A stretch of DNA of 51,065 nt from Porogramme epimiltina (Eukaryota; Basidiomycota; Agaricomycetes; Polyporales; Polyporaceae), in contig FTLJ01000513.1 in the NCBI GenBank assembly GCA_900155495.1, positions 1 through 51,065 on the forward strand, written 5' to 3'. This document shows, piece after piece, positions 28,658 to 39,783 of this stretch. Numbering within the stretch: the first letter of the stretch is position 1; each line of letters begins with the position of its first letter. Made by a program: the position numbers and the translations under genes. The notes below the pieces were generated by a model, which was not told the DNA's origin, did not search any database, and worked only from the letters and a program-made list of their open reading frames with translations.

Positions 28658-29508
28658 AGCGTGTTGGAGGCGAGAATTGATAAGCTTCGAAGCCTTGGAT
28701 CGATCTCTACTTGTTGTATGCTCGACGATAGGTTTGACGACTTTGGGCATTGATGAGGCGTTGTAAAGCTATTGAAGGAGATTGGTACTCACCATAGCTA
28801 TCCGTATGCTGCAAGAGAGCCTCTTAAATGCGCGGCGTCCGCGTCTTGAGGAGATAACGAAGATGTAGGATCTTGCGCGGACGACGAACATATGTTGTGA
28901 AGGGAGCAAATGGACGACGGCAGAAGCTTTCGGGTCTACATTTCCTGCCGAGATCAACACCTGGGACCCTCTAGAAGTTGTGACACTCACCTCGTCTCCC
29001 CTTCACGCGGCCATCCTCATGTCTGAGCGGCCGCTCGTCCTCATGCACGTATCCCGATCGTCCGACGTCCGCCGTCCGCATGTCCGAGTCATGAGGCCGC
29101 GCTACGCGAGGCCGTGTTGCTGGAGGAGTCGCCTGTCCGTTGTGCGTGGTGAATGCATAGTGGAAGGGAAGCAGAAGATGGTGGTGGTGATGGACAGGGA
29201 TTAGAAAGGCTGGCTGGAGTCCGCCACCGGGTTTGAAGGCGACATTTAGGAGATATGGGACTTATCTGTGCCCGATCTGGACATAACGCCACGGAAAAGT
29301 GAGCGGGATTGGAAGCGCCGAGTGCATGAGGCAAGTCGGAAACGGCAAACAAACACGACCTTGACTCTGATGGTGATGCTTCGCAGAAGCTGAGAATCCT
29401 CCGCACGCTCTCTCTTTCTCTCTACGACGACCACGACACGACTGCGACGACCCTCTCTATCTCCTTCCGCTCTCTCGCCTCCCAAATCGGCCCCCAACGT
29501 CCTCCAGC
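28658..29508. other. Intergenic between AlkB-like and xylulokinase genes
   Basis: No gene recognised. On the minus strand, near 28770-28830, CTTGCAG and GTGAGT bracket 16 bases, which looks exon-like but has no supported neighbour exons. A GAGCGGCCGCTC palindrome lies at about 29024. Confidence 0.4.
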
Positions 29509-32500
29509 ATGCCGCCCAAGGCCCCCTCCTCGCTTTTTCTCGGCCTGGAGCTCGCGACGGATCAGCTGAGGGCCTCAATTGTGGACGACAACCTCGAGCT
29601 GGTTGGCGTGGAGGTCGTCGATTTTGACACGGAGATTTCAGAATACCAGTGAGTGCCCGCTTCATGTCTCTTCTTCCCTCCCCATCTCCCTCGCGACTCG
29701 CATGATCGAGCGCGGAACGCCTACCTCGCGGAAGCGCAAGCATCTTTGCTGCACACTACCTTGCTCTACGACCCAATTCTTTCTATTCGGCGCGTGCCGC
29801 CGCTGTGACGTTACTCTATACCGGTTGATGCATTGGCACCGTACCAGTGCAAGCTCTCTGTGATGCTCGCAGGCTTGCGGAGGTCTTGGGCTGCATCGGT
29901 TGCGCGTATGCTCTTTTGTCTCGCATGCTTAGCCAACTCGAACGCTCCAGCGGTTTCTCCTCGCGTTCCAAGTTATGTTCTCATTTGCTTCCTCCCTGCG
30001 CGCGCTGCCAGACCTTGATTTCTTTGAACTCTCCGGAATCGCAGAGGTCTTTGGCCGTATCAATCACGCATGCATCTGCCTTCTTCCCACCTTCTCACTC
30101 TTCTTCATCCCGGACACGCCAAAATTTCTCCTCGGTTTTGTGCTGTTTGGTCCATGCGTTTCGAGATCGCGCGTCAGTCGCTGGGAGTCCGGGGGATTGA
30201 TGGTGCTCTGTGCGCGCCTGATAAAATCTAGGATTTAACGCGGACGAACATGTCGGACCTCCCAACGGAATGACAGCCGGCGCGTTAATCCCTGTGCAGC
30301 ACCCAGAGCTGGGAAACTTAGTCAGATTCGCTCGTCCTAAGCACCTAGCTGCACTCCTCCCAGTCATTCTCCTTACCGTCGCACTGCCTGCCATATGTTA
30401 GACAGTCCACAAGACTAGGACGCATTCGCCTGTATCGATAGAAGCTCCGTCTCGAGGGGGACAGCACGATGAATTTATCTGTTCATTTACTTCTTAACCT
30501 GTTCAGCCGATCTATTTCTCCCTCTCCCCCCGAGCTCCCGCTAACTAGGCAACCCTGCAGAACCCAAGGCGGAATATTCACGACGCCCGGTGATGCGTAT
30601 ACCACGCCAGTCGAGATGTGGTTGAAAGCATTCGGTGAGCGAGCTTAATACCTTCGCGGAAGCATTTATTAAGCGCCGACGTTGATCGGTAATCATGTGC
30701 CGCGCCATCTAGATCTACTCCTCGAGAAACTTGGCAAAAACTACGAGGTCTCAAGAATAAAGGCGATCGGTGGTGCCGCACAGGTGCGCCATGGTGTAGT
30801 CACGGTCCTCACCTGGTGCTCATTGTCCCTAGCAAGCAATCGTCTGGTGGAAGGCCCCGATCCCCCCACTACAGGCCCTAGATCCCCGACTGCCGATCCA
30901 TGCCCAGATCACCTCGCAATCATTCTCGCTCCAAAACAGCCCCATAGCGCAGGATACGTCCGCACACACCCATGCGCTCGCCTTGGAAGCCGCGCTGGGT
31001 GGGCCGGATCTCATGGCGTCGCGCGTCGGCACCTGCGCACATCCGTCGCTCGTCGCTGCTCAGCTTCTCCGTGTTCGCGAAGCGTGGCCGGACGTTTGGG
31101 CGCGCACTGGCCGGGTGCAAATGGCGAGCTCGTTCATTGCGAGTCTACTTACGGGCCAGCTCGTGGGGATGGGCGAGGCAGAGGCCTCTGCCACTGGCTT
31201 GTGGGTACACGCCAGCGCGCAATCGGCCGGCCAGAGTCACTGGGACGAAGGCGTTATGGAGATCGTAGGTGGGAACAGGGAAGAGGGCAGGCGGATCTGG
31301 ACATGGCTGGGCGACGTCGACACATCCGGAGGACGAAGGCGAATCGGCAACATCTCGAGGTTCCTGGTCGACCGGATCGGTTTCGACCCCGGTATGTGCT
31401 CTGTCCGTGGTCATCGTATGACACCGCTGATGGAGTCCTGTAGAAACTATCATCACACCATTCACGTCGGATTATCTTTCGTCGTACCTCTCGTTATGCC
31501 CCTCTCCCTCCGACACGGTTTTGACTTTTGGCCCCATGGACATGATGATGGCTCCCGCACCCAACTTTGTTCCCACTCGTCTCTACAACATCTACCCACA
31601 CCCGGCTCAGGACGCTAGTGAGAAGAAGCGATACATCGTCATGCTCACCAGCAGGTATGTCGGCGCGTAGAGGCGAAATACGAACATAGGCTGATAATCG
31701 TACAGGAACGCGGACGTGCCTCGCGCACTCGTACGCGATATGTACACGAAGAGTTGGAGCGCATTCGATCGCCTCGTCGCGATCGTACCTCCAGGGGGCT
31801 CCATAGGGTAGGTCAAGAAACACGCGAAATCGCCAGCCATGGTGCTGACGAACCATGTAGCCTTGACGATAAGTTGTTCAGCTTCTGGCTGCTACAGGGC
31901 GACAGCTACCCATACTCGCACGTCAAGGGCATTTACCGGTTCGAGACCGGGATAAAGGTCAACGAGTTCCGCGACCTCCGCGCCAACCCACGCTGCCTGC
32001 TCGAGAGCCAAATCCTATCTTTCCGTGTTCGCTGGTCAAGAACGATCCCAACGGGCGTCTTTGGACCTACGGCCGGCCGAGCGAGAAACGCAAACGCATC
32101 CCCCAGTCCGATCTCTGGTGGTCAACCGAAACGGGCGACAGGCGTAAACAACAGCAACAACATGGGTCTGCCCTTCGACCCCTATGACTACGCCACGCTC
32201 CCCGGGCGCATCCTCGCGACTGGCGCGGCGGCCAACTTCCCCTCGATCGCGAACCTGGCGGGCGACGTGTTCAACGCGCCGGTGCTCATGCCCACAACGC
32301 AGATCGACGCCGCGCAGGTGATCCCGCACCGAAACGCGCCCGCGGTGGGCTACCCCGCGCGGGCGGCCCTCGGCGGGGCGTACATCGCGCGGTGGGTGTG
32401 GGGCAAGGAGAAGGGCACACCGGCGGGCACCGGTCGGGGCGGGTTCGAGGAGGAGGTGCGGCGGCTGCTCGGAAAGCGGTGGGCGGCGACGGGCGGCGCG

Positions 32501-33028
32501 CCGCTGCGGACCAGCATCAACGCGCCGGCGAGCAAGGCCCCGAGCGCGGCGAACAGCGGAACGAGCACGCCGTACGGCCACGGGTCGCGCTCCGCGCTCG
32601 GCTCGTCGGTGCTGGTCGAGGAGGAGGAGGAAGACGTGGAGGAGATGGAGCGCGCGACCGCGCCGAGCGGGTTCGGGCTCGGGTTCAGCGAGTCGGACAT
32701 GGCGCGCCTCCGCACGGTGACGGGCTCGACGACGGGGACGGCGATGAGCGCCAGCACGCTCGGCGACGCGCCGTCGACCGCGTTCACGACGCCGGACCTC
32801 GGCGGGCTCGCGAGCCCCCCGTCGAGCGGACAGGCGGCGGGCGGAGAGGGCGGCGCCGCGGCGCCGTCGGCGCTGCAGCCGGTGACGGCGATGCCGACGT
32901 CGGAGTCGGAGATGCAGCTCGGGCTCGCGAAGGTCGCGGAACCGGACGTGGACGCGTTCATGTCATACGCCGCGCTCGTGCCCGAGTACTGCAGGCTCGA
33001 GGGGCTGCTCATCAAAGCCATCGTCTGA
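29509..33028 (+). CDS. Xylulokinase (FGGY carbohydrate kinase), 7 exons
   Basis: Exons 29509-29648, 30561-30634, 30713-30783, 30833-31391, 31444-31654, 31706-31807, 31861-33028; 774 residues. Phosphorylates D-xylulose with ATP, feeding pentoses into the pentose phosphate pathway in the cytosol. FLGLELATDQLRASIVDD is the N-terminal FGGY phosphate loop. Later come FTTPGDAYTTPVEMW, VWWKAPIPPLQ, TPFTSDYLSSYL (catalytic Asp region), GIYRFETGIKVNEFRDLRANP, ATGAAANFPSIANLAGDVF, and HRNAPAVGYPARAALGGAYI. Oddities are three. Intron 1 is 912 bp where others are 49-78. The family QQH..V.W loop reads QQAIVWW with no His. A low-complexity insert of about 200 residues, including an acidic run, sits before the C-terminal VAEPDVDAFMSYAALVPEYC, making the protein longer than the usual 550-640. 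Confidence 0.92.
29649..30560 (+). other. 912-bp first intron of the xylulokinase gene
   Basis: Donor GTGAGT at 29649, acceptor CCTGCAG ending 30560; phase 2 on both sides (CA/A gives Gln). It is more than ten times the local intron size. I find no coding exon, transposon end, or tRNA in it. An intron-hosted ncRNA or enhancer is possible but not shown. Confidence 0.7.
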
Positions 33029-33556
33029 GTGCGTCGTCGCTCGGTGTCCTTATTCATGCGCTCCTCTCCTCTCCCCCGGTCCATCTGCATCCCCGTCTCA
33101 TCTCTCCCTTGACGCCCTCTCCCTTTGGTTTTACGTGTCGTACGAGCTGACGTTCCATGTATGCTGCTGCTGCTGCTCGTGCTGTGTTGTCAACATGTTG
33201 TACGTAGGCCTGTGGAGGCTGGGCCATAGGGGTTGTAGCCTACTGTTAGATGCTAGTGTCGTCCATCGCTCCCAATCTTGCTCTCGCTCGTGATCTAGCT
33301 AGCCTGGGTGGGGACCGCGTCATGGGCCGAGATGAGGTCGTTAGGCGCGCTCATACCCGTTCCCTGTCCGCCTCCCCCCCTTTTCCCCCACTCGCGTCCC
33401 CCACCTACCCAAAAAGTTGCATAGGAAGTACTATATCCCGCCCCGTTATATAAACCGATACCGCCGACTATGATATCATGGTATACCGAAATCGCTGCCA
33501 TACATACGCTGTAGACAACAACGCCAGAATCCATCCGAACGGTTTTCCCTGCACCC

Positions 33557-33575
33557 ACCCCGCTCACCGCGGGGT
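33557..33575. repeat. Hairpin ACCCCGC-TCACC-GCGGGGT
   Basis: Seven-bp perfect GC-rich arms with a five-base loop in intergenic DNA. It is flanked by GCACCC on both sides (33551 and 33581). Confidence 0.6.
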
Positions 33576-33865
33576 TGTTGGCACCCACTCATGGAAATCA
33601 AGTGTCGAAAACGATCGGCGTATGTGGGCAAGATTCTGGTACTCCAGGTGAGCCCTCGGGCTGAGTTATATGATCCCCGGGACAACGTGGCTCACAAGAA
33701 GCAGTAATATTGGCAGACGTACCACATTGCTACCCACGGTGCTGTCGGAAAGCGCTTAGTTAGGCATCCCAGAGCACCAGCCTCGGCCGCACAGCAGCGC
33801 TTAGAAATGCTCGGGCATGGGTGTCAGCGTGCCCATATTCTGCTGCCCGAAGGCGTTGAAAATCG

Positions 33866-33872
33866 TATATAA
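33866..33872 (+). promoter_or_regulatory. TATATAA box of the NmrA-like gene
   Basis: TATATAA lies 77 bp upstream of ATG 33943, a good position for a fungal core promoter. Confidence 0.6.
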
Positions 33873-33942
33873 CCCCCTCACGTTGTGGCTACGTTCAGAC
33901 AACACCCATTCCGAACACTCTAACCAACCGATCTCTCCCAGC

Positions 33943-35205
33943 ATGACGTCCACGACAGAGCCCCAGAAGATCATCCTTGTCATCGGTGGAACGGGCGCGC
34001 AAGGCCTCGCCGTCGTCAAAGGGCTGCTAAAGCCCGCGGAAGACGGGTCACCCTCGCCCTACAAAGTGCGCGTCATGACGCGCGATCCCGCCAGCACCCG
34101 CGCCAAACAGCTTGTGCAGGACGGCGTAGAAGTCGTTCAAGGTGAGTCCATAGGGCACCTCAGGCCGATGTTCGCTGAGTTGGGAATGCCGCATTCAGGG
34201 ACCACGGACGACTTTACAAGTGTCATGGCCGCACTCGAGGGCGCGTATGGCGCGTTCGTTAACACGGACAGCTTCACGATCGGCGAGGCGAAGGAGATCT
34301 ACACTGGAATGAGGATCTTCGAGCTTGCTAAGCAGATCGGGACGCTCAAGCACTACGTCTGGAGTGGGCTTGACTACTCATTCAAGGTATCTTCACACGT
34401 TCACGGAGGTGTAACGCGACTGACGAAGCGTTTACGTTCTTCAGAAAGGTGGATACAACCCTATCTATCGTTGCGAGCATCACGACGGGAAGGCCCGCGT
34501 CAGCGACTGGATGCGCGCTCAGCCGTCCGTCGTGAGCGACAGCAATATGTCCTGGAGCATCCTCTCGACGATGGTCTACATGGAGATGTTGCAGATCGTA
34601 CGCTTTCTTTCTACTCGACATGCGTCAGCATGCTCACCGCGGTGTTCTTATAGCCTATGCTAGGCCCGATGAACAAACGCAAGGACGGAACATACGTCTT
34701 CGCGTCGCCCATCGGTAACGGACACGTCCCGATGGTCTCCCTCGCCGACGTCGGCTTCTTCGCCCGCCACATCTTCGACCACCGCGAGGAGACGTCCGCG
34801 CGCGAGCTCGAAGTCGCAAGCGATTGGGTCGACTGGCCCTACCTTGTCTCGACGTTCACGAAGGTCACGGGCAAGCCGGCGGTGTTCGTCCCGCTTTCGC
34901 TCGACGAGTGGTTCGGCCTGTGGGAAACGGAGGGCATCGAGGGCCCGGTGGCCAACGAGCGCGGGACAAAGGCGGACGGCTCGACGACGTGGAGGGAGAA
35001 CTTCTCGTGCTGGTGGGCGCAGTACCGGGACGACGTGATCAAGAGGGACTTCGAGTGGCTGCGTCGGGTCCATCCGAAAGGGCACACGGTGGAGAAGTGG
35101 ATGCGGGAGACGGGCTACACCGGAGACGTCGATCTGGGGACGCTGAAGAATATGCAGGATGGGAAGGGTCCACGGCTGAATATGGAGCGCGTCGCGCTGC
35201 TGTGA
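33943..35205 (+). CDS. NmrA-like NAD(P)-binding Rossmann protein
   Basis: Exons 33943-34141, 34199-34386, 34445-34597, 34654-35205; introns 57, 58 and 56 bp, all GT-AG; 363 residues. An atypical short-chain dehydrogenase of the NmrA family; members act as redox sensors or regulators or, less often, reductases. ILVIGGTGAQGLAVV carries the GGTGxxG dinucleotide loop (Gly15-Gly21). VMTRDP follows beta-2; then GVEVVQG, GAFVNTDSF, and YVWSGLDYSFKKGGYNPIY. C-terminal blocks are GNGHVPMVSLADVG and LEVASDW. The first intron is in frame without a stop, so an unspliced reading would add 19 residues not found in the family. A TATA box lies 77 bp upstream. No partner gene is obvious. Confidence 0.92.
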
Positions 35206-36247
35206 GAACAATTCGGAGCAGGGGGTATTCTATGTATCACTTTTAGTACGTGCATAATATAGCGCCAGAGCCTACCGATAGCATCATATTTTGAGAGCAG
35301 CGCCTCTCAAATATGTTTCAAATAAGCCGAGCCTCATGCCGCTACTTGATAACTCACGGGTAAGAGCCGCACAGTGGCGATAAACGTGTTAAGCTACTTC
35401 CTTAGACTCGTTTTTGAAGTCGCCTCTACGTCACGAAACGCGTGTGATCACAAGCACGTGATACATGTCACGTCACGGATTTACAGACTCGACCAACACG
35501 TCGTGGCGCAGTCTCCGAGACCATCTCGCGCAGCCTCCTCGTCGACCTCCTATAACTCATGCTTGAAAAGTACGTACCGAATATAATATCCTCATGATGT
35601 GAGTTGACGTCACAGTTTTGGCCAGCCGTGCTAGGGGCTAGCTCGAACCCTGGCCCAACACAATGAAGGGCAATCAATCTGATATCTAGCCTAGTTAGGA
35701 TGCGAAACGGCTTTGGAGATTCCAGGACAGCGTCACGTATAGGCAAACACTGGTATGCCATCTAAATTACACGACCATCACTGTTGTGCAAGTGACGTCA
35801 CCAAGCGTTGCCTCTGGAACGCTCCAGTCATGTTCGCTGTGCACTGCTTCTGACTGATTAAGCCCTCGTAGCAGTGCCATGCGGTCGCGAATATCCCTTT
35901 GGACGCGTTGAGGCGAACAGCAAGAGGCGGCTATATTCCGCTCCGGAAGAAGATGATGGCGCCCCGTGATGCTTCCAGCACACGGGTCAAGGCTGAGAAG
36001 CCAGGCCAGGTCACGGTCCGGGCTTGAGCATCCATGCGGAGAGGTCACAGGTTTGCGCTCACCTTCGCCTGCGGTCACTCACAATGAACGCTCACTGTCG
36101 TCATAGGACCACAGGTTCTCATCGCCTTGTTGAGATGTTACACTCTCGATCTGTAAGGACATGTGCATATAGTGGAGTTCAATGAGCGTTAAAAGGCCCC
36201 ATAGACCAACTGCGTTTAAGGTTCACCCTCCTCTGGGACTGACCATT
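35206..36247. other. Intergenic between NmrA-like and GH43 genes
   Basis: No gene recognised. It has several CACGTGAT/ACGTCAC-like motifs (for example near 35455-35470), and is AT-richer than the coding flanks. Possible regulatory region of the arabinanase gene. Confidence 0.4.
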
Positions 36248-37582
36248 ATGAAGCTCGGCCTGTTTACGTCCCTCGCATCTCTCGCGGCGTTCGCCTTCGC
36301 GGTCCCCAACCCCCTTCCCGGGAGCTGTGAGTCCGTACCCTTTTGGTAAAGCTAGACCGCTGACCTCGTTCTGAAGCGGGCATCGAAGTTCGAGATCCTG
36401 CGATCTTTTACAACTCGCTCAGCAAGGTGAGCTTCCACGCAGACAATGCTAGCATTGCGGTCATCAACAACTAGTATTACACAGAAATACTTTGTTTTCT
36501 CGACCGACAACAATATCAAGATCTTCACTGCGCCTGCGCTGACTGGGTAAGCTCCGTCACTGTGCTTAACAACTTTGCGCAGGTGGCTGAAATGACGTAG
36601 TCCGTGGACGCGCACAGGCTCCGTTCTCCCGAACTGCTCAACCATCCAGTTGGCGGGGAACTGCAGCCTGTGGGCCCCCGACGTCAACTTTGTCAACGGC
36701 GAATATGTCCTCTACTACTCTGTCTCCTCTCTCGGCAGCCAGAACTCCGCCATCGGGCTCGCCACCAGCCCATCGATGGAACAGGGCACGTGGACGGACC
36801 ACGGGGCGGTTATTACTTCGCAATCTGGAGGCATCTACAATGCCAGTGCGTCAATCCTATCTCACCAGCGCGGATTTCGGGTATCCACCTACCACTGACG
36901 TCATAGTCGATCCAAACCTAATCAATGCCGACGGACTACACCTCGGTTTTGGCTCCTACTGGGACGGCATCTTCCAGGTTCCCCTCAGCAACCCTGGTAT
37001 ACCGGCATCAGTATGTATTCGCTAGTTCTAACTGATGCCACCTCACTGACGCCACGATTATTGCCTACATAGAGTCCTCCGGGCACACATCTGGCAGGAT
37101 ACGATGGCCGCAGAGCAGAAGGAGGGTTCACCTACAAACCACCCAGCTCCCCGTGGTTCTTTGAGTTCTTCTCGGATGGTATCACGCCCCTCCAGGGTGT
37201 ACGTCTCTTCTCCTTCTCCATCGCCCTTTACAGATGCTCATCTATCCTACTTCTGTGCAAACCCCAGGCCACCTCGCGACCCCCGGCTGGACAGGAATAC
37301 AAGGTCCTCGTCGGGCGCGGCACGAGCCCCTCGGGTCCTTTCGTGGGGAAGCTCGGGAACGACATCACGCTGAACCTCACGCCCCCCACGGGCTCGCTCG
37401 TGCTCGGCTCACACGACAACATCTACGCGCCGGGCGGGCAGAGCGTCTACTTCGACCCCGTCAGCGGGCGTGACGTCATGGTGTACCACTACGTGCCGAA
37501 CGATGCATTCGGCGGGCCGTCGTACCTCGGCATCAACTATCTGGACTTCTCGTCGGGATGGCCGGTCGTGGTGGACCCGTGA
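36248..37582 (+). CDS. Secreted GH43 arabinanase, 7 exons
   Basis: Exons 36248-36326, 36377-36426, 36485-36546, 36601-36845, 36907-37010, 37073-37198, 37268-37582; 326 residues, phases all consistent. Predicted endo-1,5-alpha-L-arabinanase acting outside the cell on pectin arabinan. The N-terminus [18 protein letters not shown] is a signal peptide. Five-bladed propeller residues: Asp33 in VRDPAI (general base), Asp147 in NAIDPNLI (pKa modulator), and Glu196 in AEGGFTYK (likely general acid). [34 protein letters not shown] and [10 protein letters not shown] are typical of GH43 arabinanases. Length is normal for a single-domain enzyme with no carbohydrate-binding module. It lies 3.2 kb from xylulokinase, both serving pentose use. 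Confidence 0.92.
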
Positions 37583-38325
37583 GAGTAGGATGTTAGAATA
37601 AGGACGGAAGAGGCATAGTTTGGACGTAGGCTCGCGACTTCATGCATCTGTTCGGGGACGTTTACGTTGCAAGCTAGCATTCAGCCAAGACTGGAAGGTA
37701 CAGCCGATCCTAGTCTTGAATGTATTGAGTTCTCACTGTGCACAGTCATCGGCGTACCTAATCATATATGTCTTTCGAGCCATCCTCCTGCTCGATACGA
37801 CTCTGCCGTAGGGCGCGCATTCTCCGAAAAACGTAATCACCGCGGCATTCCCAAACTATAATCACCGCCTTCGTTAGTGGATGTCATCAAGGTAACCCCT
37901 CCCGCCCGTCGGCCAGTTCCCGCTCTTTGTCGATCGCGCAGAGCGCGCATACAAGAACAGCAGATTGCGTGAGTCGGGCGAAAGCCGACAGCGAGGCGAT
38001 GTGCTAGTGCGCGCGATGCATTGAAGCTGCTGCGCACGTTTTGTGCGCGCGCAACCTTGTCGTCTGCAGGTTTCAGGTTCACTAGCTATTCGGGTATAAT
38101 GATCAAACTTGTGGGGACTCTTGCTGACTCAGGGGCGAACATCTGCACTGTCCAGATCCAAGGTTAGGTGCAATGGGCAGTATCTTGGCGCGTTATGGCG
38201 CGTTAAGCACGATACCATAAGATGTGAGGTGTGACGAGGATGAACGAGGATAGATGATGAGATCTTGAAGCACATATCTCCCATATACTTAGAAAATAAA
38301 TCCTTTGCGACGACATGGTACAACA
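37583..38325. other. Intergenic between convergent GH43 and GNAT C genes
   Basis: No gene seen. Contains a short repeat TTGGCGCGTTATGGCGCGTTA near 38184. Confidence 0.45.
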
Positions 38326-39189
38326 TCACGCTATGCTATGAGAACGGACCTCTCTCAGTGAAGGGTTGCATCTAGAAGTCGTTGTTATGGGCATACCATT
38401 GATCAAATCTTCCGCCAGTTCTCTAACACCAGCCTCCCAGTCGTCTCCACCAACCGCCAAGAGAGCCGAATCCCGACCATATCGACCCGTCCCCGCGTCG
38501 CCCTCGCGCCCCAGCTTCGCCAGCTCCACCACCCCCTCGCCCATCACGCGCGCCCACCGGATTATCCCTTCGAGCTTGAGCCCCGCCCTCTGCGCGAGGC
38601 GCATCGAGCGCACGTTCTCGGGGTGCGTCGTCCACTGCACGCGGCGCAGGCCGAGGCCGGGCTGTGGCGCGGCGCGCGGGAGCTCGAGCGCGTAGCGCAG
38701 CATGAGGCCGACCATGCCGCGCGCGACGTGCGTGCGCTGGAACGCAGGGAAGACGACGACGAAGCCGAGCTCGGCCGTCGCGTGCTCGTGCCAGTGCGCG
38801 GAGCCGTACAGCCCGATGAGGCCCGCGAGGCTGCCCGCCCAGCCCGGGTGCGCCGGGTCCGGGCGCGTCTTGTCGAGCACGGCGAAGAGGACGGTGTAGG
38901 GGTCGCGCCGCACGCCCAGCTCGATGTAGGAGAGGGTTTCGGGGAGGGTGTTGAGCGAGATGGGGAGGTAACGGTAGGCGTCGCGCACGTGGTCCTTCAT
39001 GTTGTCCCAATACGCTGCGGCATGTTCGGAGGGGATGAAAGGGACGAGCTTGAGGCGATCGCTCTCAAGAGAAGAGTCGTGAATGGGGTAGGCAAAGTTG
39101 ATGTCATATGGGGTAGGGCCGTAGAGTTCCTCGTCAGGAAGCATCCGGGGAGTTGGAGGACTCGGGACGTAGTTGTTCACGAAGGCCAT
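38326..39189 (-). CDS. GNAT (RimL-type) acetyltransferase, third paralogue
   Basis: 287 residues, one exon, start MAFVNNYVPSPPTP. It shares ELYGPTPYDINFAYP and TRPDPAHPGWAGSLAG with the two module GNATs but is clearly more divergent. The core has ELGFVVVFPAFQRTHVARGM; RRVQWTTHPEN..S.RLAQRAGLKLEG keeps the Asn, Ser, Arg and Gly of the acetyl-CoA motif. The tail after DLINGM is unlike the other two. It is likely an older paralogue from which the module copies are separated, or a dispersed member of the same family. Transcribed divergently from the RING gene, 594 bp between starts. Confidence 0.88.
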   Translation of the reverse strand: MAFVNNYVPSPPTPRMLPDEELYGPTPYDINFAYPIHDSSLESDRLKLVPFIPSEHAAAYWDNMKDHVRDAYRYLPISLNTLPETLSYIELGVRRDPYTVLFAVLDKTRPDPAHPGWAGSLAGLIGLYGSAHWHEHATAELGFVVVFPAFQRTHVARGMVGLMLRYALELPRAAPQPGLGLRRVQWTTHPENVRSMRLAQRAGLKLEGIIRWARVMGEGVVELAKLGREGDAGTGRYGRDSALLAVGGDDWEAGVRELAEDLINGMPITTTSRCNPSLREVRSHSIA

Positions 39190-39783
39190 GTTGAGACGTG
39201 GGTGCGTTGATGACTGCTCAGCAGGAAGTGTTTGAGCGACCGAAGCTCACGTACACGTAGACAGATTGCAGGACCAACCTAATGATAGCGTATAGACGCC
39301 ATGGCTGGTCAAGCGATCGTAGTAGCTGCGGGCTTACACTAGCATGTTCGAGGGTATATGTCTCTTTGATTCAGGCACTGTAGTTACGATGGTTTTCTCC
39401 AGCACATCACATTCGAGGGAGACCCTTTGTAGTTCATCAACACAAGCACCTATGAGAAAGACAAGAAGGCTTCTAAGACCATCGGTACTCACTATATTGC
39501 ATCGGAGCGAGTCATGACTCATGACAGAGCCATCTTTGAATTCAAGGGAGACGCGGCTCTCGGTCAGTGGTGGCCGAAGCCATCGCGTGGCTTGCCCAGT
39601 CTCTCCGAAAAGGGCCATGTGACGGGAATAACGCGCGTGACGTATGGACTCTGCTCCCGTCTTCCGGTCCGGACGCGCTCCGTCTTCGTCGCGTCCTCGT
39701 CGTGGCTTACCTCCCAGCCGACATACGAGCCTTGGGTCGCGCCCACTTCTGTCGGGATCCCTCCTCCTCCTGCGGTCCCTTTC
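39190..39783. other. Divergent promoter region between GNAT C and RING gene
   Basis: The RING frame stays open upstream to ATG 39514, so a 90-residue longer N-terminus cannot be ruled out. It lacks domain features, so the region is treated as noncoding. Confidence 0.4.

Larger units (their letters stand above)
33029..33942. other. Intergenic between xylulokinase and NmrA-like genes
   Basis: No gene. It holds a perfect hairpin at 33557-33575, a second TATATAA-like site near 33444, and the NmrA promoter at its right end. Confidence 0.45.

Noticed and set aside
28755..28830. Splice-like signals on the minus strand between AlkB and xylulokinase genes
   Set aside because: The 16-bp exon-like piece cannot be joined to any convincing exon.
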